Shown here piece by piece: positions 51,080 to 61,054 of a DNA stretch of 64,000 nucleotides. The notes under the pieces are model-generated. The model saw only the letters and a list, made by a program, of their open reading frames with translations. It ran no database searches and had not been told where the DNA came from. The position numbers and the translations under genes are program-made. Numbering within the stretch: the first letter of the stretch is position 1; each line of letters begins with the position of its first letter. The DNA is from Nannocystis sp. RBIL2 (GTDB taxonomy: Bacteria > Myxococcota_A > Polyangia > Nannocystales > Nannocystaceae): NCBI RefSeq assembly GCF_026626745.1, contig NZ_JAPNJW010000002.1, forward strand, positions 310,001-374,000, given 5' to 3'.

Positions 51080-51919
51080 ATGATACCGCCGGCCGCGACG
51101 CAGCCCGATGCCGAGAAGATCGACCTCTCGGGGGTGCAGGAAACGCTGCTCATCACGCTCCACGCGCGCGCGCTCGAGAGCCGCTCGCCCGATCCGATCC
51201 TCCGCGACGAGACTGCCGAGCGCCTGGTCGACACCATCGCGTACGACTTCGCGCGGCTGAAGTCGGCCCAGGGTGACCGCTTCACCACGTCGGTGCGGGC
51301 CAAGCAGCTCGACGCCTGGACCCGCGAGTATCTGGCGGCGCACCCCGAAGCGACCGTGCTGCACCTCGGCTGCGGGCTCGACAGCCGGATCGACCGGGTC
51401 GCCCCGCCGCCGACCGTGCGATGGTTCGAGGTCGACCTGCCCGACGTGATCGCGGTGCGCCGGCGCCTGTACCCCGAGCAGCCGAACGTGCAGATGATCG
51501 GCGCGAGCGTCACCGACCCGGACTGGTTGCAGCAGCTCCCCGACGACAGCCCGACTATGGTGGTGGCCGAGGGCCTGCTCATGTACTTGACCGCGGCCGA
51601 GGTCGAGGACCTGCTGCGCCGGATCATCGTCCGCTTCCCCGAAGGCCAGGTGCTGTTCGACGCCCTGGGCTCGCGGGCGCTGCGGGCCCAGGGCCTGCAC
51701 CGCAGCCTGCGCAAGACCGGCGCGCGGCTGCAGTGGGGCCTCGACGACCCGCACGAGCTCGAGAGCCACGTGTTCGGCCTCGAGCTGATGGACGAGTGGC
51801 CCCTGGTCGGCTCGCCCGACGTGGTCAAGCTCGGCTGGATGCAGCGCAAGGTGCTGCAGTGGTGCGCGAAGCGGCCGCGGATCGCCAGGATGCACCAGGC
51901 GCTGCGCTACCGGTTCTGA
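51080..51919 (+). CDS. Class I SAM-dependent methyltransferase, LCMT/TcmP-like
   Basis: 279 residues of the leucine carboxyl methyltransferase/TcmP (PPM) type: helical N-terminus with TLHARALESRSPDPILRDETA and DRFTTSVRAKQLDAWTREYL, SAM-binding TVLHLGCGLDSRI, FEVDLPDVIAVRR, VVAEGLLMYLTAAEV, LFDALGSRALR. Family members methylate carboxyl or hydroxyl groups, often of polyketides or proteins; the substrate here is not known. ATG 51080 is clear. Followed by the longest CATG-14 array in the window. Confidence 0.9.
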   Translation: MIPPAATQPDAEKIDLSGVQETLLITLHARALESRSPDPILRDETAERLVDTIAYDFARLKSAQGDRFTTSVRAKQLDAWTREYLAAHPEATVLHLGCGLDSRIDRVAPPPTVRWFEVDLPDVIAVRRRLYPEQPNVQMIGASVTDPDWLQQLPDDSPTMVVAEGLLMYLTAAEVEDLLRRIIVRFPEGQVLFDALGSRALRAQGLHRSLRKTGARLQWGLDDPHELESHVFGLELMDEWPLVGSPDVVKLGWMQRKVLQWCAKRPRIARMHQALRYRF

Positions 51920-51939
51920 GGCGGGGTCGGATGGCACCA

Positions 51940-52072
51940 AGGACATGCCCTTGCGAGCATGTCCTTGCGGTCATGCTGCTTCGGACATGCTCGCATGGCG
52001 TTCCGGACATGCCCTGGCGAGCATGTCTGTTACGTCATGCCGCTTCGGACATGCCCTTGCAGACATGACCTC
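51940..52072. repeat. CATG-14 array, 10 cores, the longest in the window
   Basis: CATG cores at 51944, 51958, 51972, 51986, 51994, 52008, 52022, 52036, 52050 and 52064: eight steps of exactly 14 bp and one of 8 bp. Spacers vary (CTTG, GCTT, TGTT) while cores hold. It fills the gap between the convergent methyltransferase and lnt stops. Confidence 0.95.
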
Positions 52073-52096
52073 GGGGCCACCTCTGCACTGCCGCGC

Positions 52097-53800
<1,704 letters not shown>

Positions 53801-53804
53801 CGGC

Positions 53805-55613
<1,809 letters not shown>

Positions 55614-55641
55614 GGCCCGGGAATGTAGACGATGTTCGCGG

Positions 55642-56538
55642 TCAGTGCGAGCCAGTTCCGGTGAGGATCGGCCCCTCCGGCTCGTCCGCCACGAACCCGC
55701 CGCCGTCCCAGCGGTGATAGGTGCGGGTCACGCGGCCCGGTCGAACGGTGTAAAGGGAGTAAGCGCCGTGACGACCTGGCTTTTGTGACAGATAGGTGCC
55801 CGAGCCGACGCCGTGCACCGGGACGGGGACGCCGCCGGGGCCGGGCAGCGCGCCCTCGAGGCGCCGGTGCTCGTGGCCGTGGAGGACGAGCTCCGCGCCG
55901 TGCTCGGCGATCACCCGCCCGAAGGCGTCGAGGTCGAGCAGATCGTGGCGCGGCTTGGCCACGCCGCGCACCACCGGGTGATGGATGAGGATCACCCGCG
56001 CCAGGCCCTCGGCGCGGAGCGTGGCCAAAAACCGGCCGAGGCGGGCGAGCTGCTCGTCGCCGACCCGGCCGACGGCGTAGAGCGGGAGCGAGGGGATCGC
56101 GGTCGACAGGCCGACGAGGGCGACGTCGCCGAACCGCTGGACGAACGGATAGTCGCTGCCGGGCTCGCGCTCACCCTCCATGAACGTGGACATGTAGTGC
56201 TCGAACCGGTGCGACCGCACGGACCCGCGGGTATAGGCGTCGTGGTTGCCGGGGATGACGGTGACCGGCATGCCCACGGCCTCGAGGTGGCGCTTGACGT
56301 GCTCGAACTCGGACTCGAGCGCGAGGTTGGTCAAGTCACCCGTGATCACCAGCCGCTCGGCCCCGTGCGCGTGGGCCGCGGCGACGATCTTCTGGAACAT
56401 GCCGCCGTCGTACTTGCGGCTGCGGTTGAACAGCAGGTTGACGCCGCCGGTCAGCCGCTTGTTGAAGAACCGCTGCGGGGAGTTGCCCGCCAGCTCGAGC
56501 AGGTGGATGTCGGAGCAGTGGACGAAGCGCAGGGGCAT
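55642..56538 (-). CDS. Calcineurin-like metallophosphoesterase
   Basis: 298 residues with all five metal-binding motifs: FVHCSDIHLLEL, VITGDLTNLAL, VIPGNHDAYTRG, VILIHHPVV and VLHGHEHRR. The insertion FNKRLTGGVNLLFNRSRKY after motif 1 is seen in CpdA/Icc-like and UDP-diacylglucosamine hydrolase-like relatives. Cytoplasmic (no signal peptide). Substrate not determined; cyclic nucleotides or other phosphodiesters are possible. The ATG at 56538 is within a CATG core in phase with the array upstream (56564 is 28 bp away). Confidence 0.88.
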   Translation of the reverse strand: MPLRFVHCSDIHLLELAGNSPQRFFNKRLTGGVNLLFNRSRKYDGGMFQKIVAAAHAHGAERLVITGDLTNLALESEFEHVKRHLEAVGMPVTVIPGNHDAYTRGSVRSHRFEHYMSTFMEGEREPGSDYPFVQRFGDVALVGLSTAIPSLPLYAVGRVGDEQLARLGRFLATLRAEGLARVILIHHPVVRGVAKPRHDLLDLDAFGRVIAEHGAELVLHGHEHRRLEGALPGPGGVPVPVHGVGSGTYLSQKPGRHGAYSLYTVRPGRVTRTYHRWDGGGFVADEPEGPILTGTGSH

Positions 56539-56627
56539 GGCGGCTCGGGGAGGTTGGTGAGGACAGGTCGGTAGGGACAGGTCGGTAGGGACAAGTGCGC
56601 AGGGGCATGCCCCGAGAGACAGGCTAG
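56532..56627. repeat. CATG-14 array, 6 cores, including a start codon
   Basis: Cores at 56536 (CATG, start codon of the phosphoesterase), 56564, 56578 (CAGG), 56592 (CAAG), 56606 (CATG) and 56620 (CAGG). Steps are 28 then exactly 14 bp. The array spans from the cysH stop to the phosphoesterase start. Confidence 0.88.
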
Positions 56628-57364
56628 AGGTGGTGGATCCCGCACTCGGTCTTGCCGGTGCCGGACCAGCGACCGCCGCGCTCGTCGTCGCCCGGCGGAC
56701 GAGCGGTGCAGGGCTCGCAGCCGATGCTGGTGAAGCCGGCGTCGAGCAGGGGGTTGTAGGGCACGTCGTGGTCGAGGAGGTAGCGCCAGGTGTCCTTGCG
56801 CGTCCACGCGACCAGCGGCGCGACCTTGACGACGAGGCTGCCGTCGGCGCGCCGGGCGGTGCCGAGGATCGGGGTGCCGGCCCGCGTGGCCGCCTGATCG
56901 CGGCGGATGGCGGTGATCCAGACGTCGAGCTGGTCGAGGACGCGGCGCATCGGCTCGACCTTGCGGATCTCGCAGCAGGCGTCGGGATCGCGGGCGAACA
57001 GGTCAGGGCCGTGACGCTCGGCCTGGGCCCGGATGCTGACGAGCGGCTCGACGACGCGGATGTCGGCGCCCTGGGCCCGAAAAGCCTCGCGCACCGCGAG
57101 GGTCTCGGCGAACAGGTAGCCGGTGTCGATGGTGTAGACGGGGACGTCGGGCCGGACGCGGCGCGCGAGGTGGATCAGGGCGCAACCCTCGGGCCCGAAG
57201 GCGGAGCTGAGGCCGATCCGCTGCCCGGCCCAGCGCTCGAACACCCAGGCGAGGATGGCCTCGGGCGACTGACCCTCGAGCGCGGCGGACTGCTCGGCGA
57301 GGTGCTCGATCTCGCGTCCCGAGTCGAGGCCGCCGCTGGCGAGGTCGGATCCGCGTTCAGTCAC
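56624..57364 (-). CDS. cysH: Adenylylsulfate (APS) reductase, assimilatory
   Basis: Reduces APS (or PAPS) to sulfite. 246 residues with the PP-loop-like SSAFGPEGCALIHLA, VYTIDTGYLFAETL, the Fe-S cluster cysteines ACCEIRKVEP and GCEPCT, AIRRDQAATRAG, and the catalytic Cys in the C-terminal ECGIHHL. The two Cys pairs indicate the [4Fe-4S] type that usually uses APS. The PAPS-only enzyme lacks them. Other sulfate-assimilation genes are not in the window. Start ATG 57364. Confidence 0.94.
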   Translation of the reverse strand: MTERGSDLASGGLDSGREIEHLAEQSAALEGQSPEAILAWVFERWAGQRIGLSSAFGPEGCALIHLARRVRPDVPVYTIDTGYLFAETLAVREAFRAQGADIRVVEPLVSIRAQAERHGPDLFARDPDACCEIRKVEPMRRVLDQLDVWITAIRRDQAATRAGTPILGTARRADGSLVVKVAPLVAWTRKDTWRYLLDHDVPYNPLLDAGFTSIGCEPCTARPPGDDERGGRWSGTGKTECGIHHL

Positions 57365-57781
57365 GTGGGGGTTGTAGCACCGATCGACGGGCGAACCGCC
57401 TTTCGAGCGGGATGGTGTTCGTCACGACGCGCGAGCAATTCGCCCTCGACGTGGCCGCAGAGGCGGAGTTGGCCGCCCGAAGTCCGGATTTTGCCGCGGG
57501 TGGCTGCAGCGGCGAGCCGAGCGCGAGATCCGCTGCTCGGGCGGGGGCTCGTCGCCGCTTGCGAGCCGGGTCGCGTGCTCGCCCGCGCCCGCGCCCGGCG
57601 GCTTCAGCCGCGAGCCCGGCAGGGTTCGCTCGGGCTCGGTGTGCGTCTGTTTCATGAGACATGCCCCGAGAGACAGCCGCTCAGCATCCGGCGCGGCCGA
57701 TCGAGGCTGGCCCTGGGGGCATGTCCTCGAGGACAGGCTGGCTGCAGACCGGCTCGCCGTCCGCTCGGCCCGCGAGCCGGG
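57365..57781. other. 417 bp gap upstream of cysH, with two CATG-14 pairs
   Basis: No gene I can support; short open frames exist on both strands but look like composition artefacts. Repeats at 57649-57740. The cysH promoter should be near 57370-57450 on the minus strand. Confidence 0.55.
57649..57740. repeat. CATG-14 pairs downstream of a lipoprotein gene
   Basis: Cores at 57653 and 57660 (CATG, 7 bp apart), 57674 (CAGC), 57720 (CATG) and 57734 (CAGG). The pairs 57660/57674 and 57720/57734 are 14 bp apart; the latter forms TGTCCTCGAGGACA. Confidence 0.8.
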
Positions 57782-58348
57782 TCAGGGGCCGAGGCGCTGG
57801 TCGAGCGGGATGGTGATCATGATGCCGTCGATGCGGCCGATCGCGCCCTCGGCGACGACGAACATGCGGTAGGCGAGGAAGCGCTGGTCCTGCGGCTGGC
57901 GGGCGATGGCGGCGTAGTTGCCGGGCGGGAAGGTGCCGGAGACGCTGTAGCGGCCCTGGGCGTCGGTGCGCGCGTGGGCGATCTTCGGGCCGGGGTTGTC
58001 GAGGTTGAGCGAGACGCCGGCGAGGCGGTGGATGCCGACCTCGACGTCGGCGACGCCGATCCCGGGCTCGGAGGTGTCTTCGGCCTCGGTCAGGACCTTG
58101 CCGCCGACGTGGACGACGCGCGATCCCTGGGCGTCGGCGAACGAACAGCGGGCCGCATCCGGCGAGACGCCGCCGTCGCGCAGCGGCGGCAAGCGAGCGT
58201 CGGGACAGGTCATCGGCCTGCCGTAGGCCTCCTGGTGCGGGTAGCGATAGCTGGGCCCGCCGCCGACGGTGACGCGGTTGGAATTGCAGGCGACCAGCGA
58301 CAGGCCGAGGCCGAGGCCGGTCGCAAGCACGCGGAGGCGGGTCGACAT
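57782..58348 (-). CDS. Lipoprotein with carboxypeptidase-regulatory-like (Ig-type) domain
   Basis: 188 residues: signal MSTRLRVLATGLGLGLSLVAC with lipobox LVAC, then a segment with Cys residues and a C-terminal beta-sandwich of the CarboxypepD_reg type (GIGVADVEVGIHRLAGVSLNLDNPGPKIAHARTDAQGRYSVSGTFPPGNYAAIARQPQ). Such domains are structural modules on secreted proteins. ATG 58348 begins a normal signal peptide; an open frame reaches 58384. It diverges from the second BI-1-like gene. Confidence 0.8.
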   Translation of the reverse strand: MSTRLRVLATGLGLGLSLVACNSNRVTVGGGPSYRYPHQEAYGRPMTCPDARLPPLRDGGVSPDAARCSFADAQGSRVVHVGGKVLTEAEDTSEPGIGVADVEVGIHRLAGVSLNLDNPGPKIAHARTDAQGRYSVSGTFPPGNYAAIARQPQDQRFLAYRMFVVAEGAIGRIDGIMITIPLDQRLGP

Positions 58349-58384
58349 GACCGCAGTGTGCCCGCGCCGCTCCCGGCGCGCCAT

Positions 58385-58444
58385 GATGAGGCCGGATGAG
58401 GCCGGATGAGGCCGGATGAGGTCGGACGAGGTCGGCCGAGGTCG
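58385..58444. repeat. Six tandem decamers (GATGAGGCCG)
   Basis: Three exact copies of GATGAGGCCG, then GATGAGGTCG, GACGAGGTCG and GCCGAGGTCG, which look like stepwise decay. The block lies between two divergent genes; 10 bp is close to one helical turn, so same-face protein binding is possible. Confidence 0.9.
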
Positions 58445-58494
58445 GCTGCCGCGCAGCGTTGACGGGGAGGGGCGGCTTGTGGCCAGATGGGCCG

Positions 58495-59184
58495 ATGTCG
58501 GAGCGGCTCCGCGATCCCCTGGGCATCGACCTGCACGCCGGCGTGGGCCGATTCATGCATTCGGTCTACGCGTGGATGGCCGCCGGGGTGGGCCTCAGCG
58601 CCGCCACGGCGATCGCGCTGGGCAGCGAGCCGCGCCCGGAGCTGGCCGCGGCGAGCGAGCTGCGGGTGCTGTTCTGGCCGGGCCTGGCCGTGGCGGTGCT
58701 GGTGATCGGCGCGCGCCTGCACCGGCTGCCGCCGACGGTCGCTCGCGTCGCGTTCCTCACGTTCTCGGTGCTGCTCGGCGCGGCGCTGGCGTGGCTGGGC
58801 TCGGCGACCCACGTGACGGCCGAGCAGGTGACCACTGCCGCCGGAGTCGCCGCCGGGGTGTTCGTCGGCGGATCGCTGGTCGGTTACTACAGCCGCCGCG
58901 ACCTCAGCCCGTGGGGCGCCGCCCTGGCGACCGGCCTCATCGGCGCGCTGGTGGCGATGTTCCTCGACGCCGCGGCGCTGCGCCAGCCGGGCCTGCACGT
59001 GCTGCTGCAGGCGCTGCTGGCGGTCGTGTTCGCCGGCTTCGTCGCCTACGACGGCCAGCGCGTGAAGCAGATGTACCGGACGCACGGACGCCGCGAGAAC
59101 CTGGCGGTGGTCGGGGCGCTGAAGCTGTACCTCGACTACGTCAACCTGACTCTGGCGACGCTGCAGGTCACGTCGGGCCAGTGA
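58495..59184 (+). CDS. Second Bax inhibitor-1 family membrane protein
   Basis: 229 residues, seven predicted hydrophobic segments, ending in the BI-1 pattern VVFAGFVAYDGQRVKQMYRTHGRRENLAVVGALKLYLDYVNLTLATLQV (compare the Asp-containing final helices of BI-1/YbhL). N-terminal part: VGRFMHSVYAWMAAGVGLSAATAIAL. ATG 58495 is taken because it precedes a family-like N-terminus; an ATG at 58459 is possible. More diverged from the first BI-1 protein (67-795) than a recent duplicate would be. Confidence 0.85.
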   Translation: MSERLRDPLGIDLHAGVGRFMHSVYAWMAAGVGLSAATAIALGSEPRPELAAASELRVLFWPGLAVAVLVIGARLHRLPPTVARVAFLTFSVLLGAALAWLGSATHVTAEQVTTAAGVAAGVFVGGSLVGYYSRRDLSPWGAALATGLIGALVAMFLDAAALRQPGLHVLLQALLAVVFAGFVAYDGQRVKQMYRTHGRRENLAVVGALKLYLDYVNLTLATLQVTSGQ

Positions 59185-59211
59185 GGCCGCGGGCACGGCC
59201 CCGCGCGTGAA

Positions 59212-59233
59212 CGGTGGCCGCGAGCGGCCACCG
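59212..59233. promoter_or_regulatory. Perfect 10+2+10 palindrome between two genes
   Basis: CGGTGGCCGC and its exact reverse complement flank GA. It starts 28 bp past the BI-1 stop and ends 39 bp before the next start, so it could be a terminator hairpin or an operator. Confidence 0.5.
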
Positions 59234-59272
59234 CTGCCATGGTTGCGCCTGCAACGAGTCAGGAGGACCACC

Positions 59273-59848
59273 ATGGGAGCTGTACGACTGCATCCGTCGG
59301 CGGCGCTGCTGTGTGCGCCGCTGTTGTTCGCCTGCGGGGAGAGCAAGCCGGGCGCACAATCGAAGAGCATCGCGGCGGCGTTCGAGACGCAGAGCGATCC
59401 GGCCGAGTCCGCCAAGAAGGCCGGCGAGGACATGCGCCGGCTGAAGGAGAAGGTGGAGGCGGATCGCGCGAAGGCGATCGTGGCCGACATCGACAAGGCA
59501 GCGACGGTGCCCGAGTCGCTGCCGGCCGACATCAAGACCGCCTGCGCCGAGATGCGTGCGGCCTACGACGCGTTCGTCGGCCACCGCCTGGGCGGCGACA
59601 AGGCAGAGGCGGACAGGTGGGCGGTGATGAAGGACGTCGACCTCGACCCGGCCCAGGAGTTCTGCGTGGCCCAGAACAACCTGCGCTTCGCGGCCTGTCA
59701 GACGCACGCGTTCCGCGAGGCGGCCCCGGGCATCGCCCGCGAGCGCGCGCAGGAGCTGATCGACACCTGCGCCAGGAAGACGGGGGCTCCGACGCGGGCG
59801 GAGCTGAAAGAAGCGGAGCGCGCCGGCAAGACGCTGAAGCCGTCGTGA
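59273..59848 (+). CDS. Small helical lipoprotein, unknown function
   Basis: 191 residues: signal MGAVRLHPSAALLCAPLLFAC with lipobox LFAC, then a largely helical mature part (ETQSDPAESAKKAGEDMRRLKEKVEADRAKAIVADIDKAA) and four later cysteines (IKTACAEM, EFCVAQNN, AACQTHAF, DTCARK) that may form two disulfides. No family recognised. The start is firm: AGGAGG at 59261-59266 lies 6 nt before ATG 59273. Confidence 0.82.
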   Translation: MGAVRLHPSAALLCAPLLFACGESKPGAQSKSIAAAFETQSDPAESAKKAGEDMRRLKEKVEADRAKAIVADIDKAATVPESLPADIKTACAEMRAAYDAFVGHRLGGDKAEADRWAVMKDVDLDPAQEFCVAQNNLRFAACQTHAFREAAPGIARERAQELIDTCARKTGAPTRAELKEAERAGKTLKPS

Positions 59849-59869
59849 GGTTCGCCGGGCGGGTTTGCG

Positions 59870-59951
59870 GCGAGCTGTCGATCGGGACATGTCGAGACGG
59901 ACATGTCCGATGAGACTTGGCCTTCAGGGCATGTCGAAACGGACATGTCCG
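59870..59951. repeat. CATG-14 array, 6 cores, between convergent genes
   Basis: Cores at 59874 (GCTG), 59888, 59902 (CATG), 59916 (CTTG), 59930 and 59944 (CATG), five exact 14 bp steps. Lies between stops at 59848 and 59975. Confidence 0.93.
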
Positions 59952-59974
59952 AAGGATGTACCGGACCCGTCGCG

Positions 59975-61054
59975 TCAGCGGTCGCCGTCGTCGGGACGTC
60001 GCGTCAGCGCCCAGCCGATCCGGGCCTCGCGGCGCGCCGAGCCGTGCAGGCGCAGCGAGTATCGGCCGGCCGCGAGCCGGGCGGTGATGCGCTCGCCGGC
60101 GCCGACGGTGACGGCCAGGTCGGTGCCGCACTGACTGCACGGGAACAGCGAGAGCGCCAGCGAGGGCGCCAGCGCGGGCTCGTCGGTGATCACTGCGATG
60201 TCGTAGGTGCCCTCGACCGGGACGACGAGGCTGCGCATGACGACGACGTCGCCGCCGTAATACGGGCCGATCGCGTCCTCCTGCTCGCAGGCGAGGAGGC
60301 GGAACTCGGCGGCGTACTCGCCGTCCCACGCGATCTCGGGGGCGCCGCACTCGCTGAGCTTGGGATCGGCGTGCTCGTGCAGGCAGTCGCCGCCGTCGGC
60401 GGTGAAGTCGTCGATGGTGCGCGCGAGGTCGACCTCGAAGTGGTTTTTGAAGGCGCGATCGATGGCGCCCTCGCGAGCGACGAGGCCGAGGCCGGCGTAC
60501 ATCGTGAGGAAGACGTCGAGGCCGAAGCGGGCGATCAGGTAGCTGGTGAAGGCGCCGGCGACGTCATAGTCGAGCGGGGCGATCCAGTTGGCGCTGACGA
60601 ACTTCCACACGTCGCGCGGCCGCTCCGGCTGCGGCGAACGCCAGGCCTCGAGGCCCTCGTAGGCGCGGGCGAGGCCCTCGACGAAGATCTGCGGGCCGAC
60701 GCCGTAGGCGAACGAGACGCTGTGGACGAGCTCGTGGTCGAGCGGGGCGACCTTGGAGTAGACGCCGTCGTAGACGGCACAGCCGGCGACGGCGTCGGGG
60801 CAGGGGGTGCGCTTGCCGAAGTCCTCGGGATCGAGCCAGTAGTAGGTGAAGCGATCGTCGCCGATCGGCGGGTCGACGCCGAACTCGGCGGACACGCGGG
60901 CGACGAAGTCGTCCATGTGCGCGAGGGTGCCGCCGCACAGCTCGAGGCCGGGGTCGGGAGCGACGCGCACGTGCACGCCCTCGTGACGCACCGGCGGCAA
61001 GGGGTCGCAGGCGAGGCCGAGGGCGGCGAGGACGAGGGAGAGTCGACGGGTCAT
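59975..61054 (-). CDS. Lipoprotein with zincin-like HELVH motif
   Basis: 359 residues: signal MTRRLSLVLAALGLAC with lipobox GLAC; a central helical region with HELVHSVSFAYG (an HExxH metalloprotease motif, about residue 106) and GPQIFVEGLARAYEG, which resembles the glu-zincin/gluzincin 'peptidase MA-like' layout where a downstream Glu completes the zinc site; and a C-terminal beta domain (EGTYDIAVITDEPALAPSLALSLF ... GRYSLRLHGSA) like a pre-peptidase or sugar-binding fold. Enzyme activity is likely but not certain. ATG 61054 overlaps the stop of the FG-GAP gene (ATGA), so they are one operon. Confidence 0.8.
   Translation of the reverse strand: MTRRLSLVLAALGLACDPLPPVRHEGVHVRVAPDPGLELCGGTLAHMDDFVARVSAEFGVDPPIGDDRFTYYWLDPEDFGKRTPCPDAVAGCAVYDGVYSKVAPLDHELVHSVSFAYGVGPQIFVEGLARAYEGLEAWRSPQPERPRDVWKFVSANWIAPLDYDVAGAFTSYLIARFGLDVFLTMYAGLGLVAREGAIDRAFKNHFEVDLARTIDDFTADGGDCLHEHADPKLSECGAPEIAWDGEYAAEFRLLACEQEDAIGPYYGGDVVVMRSLVVPVEGTYDIAVITDEPALAPSLALSLFPCSQCGTDLAVTVGAGERITARLAAGRYSLRLHGSARREARIGWALTRRPDDGDR

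Noticed and set aside
57412..57657. Short open frames in the gap upstream of cysH
   Set aside because: Arg/Ala-rich products on both strands with no ribosome site or motif; typical of random GC-rich sequence.
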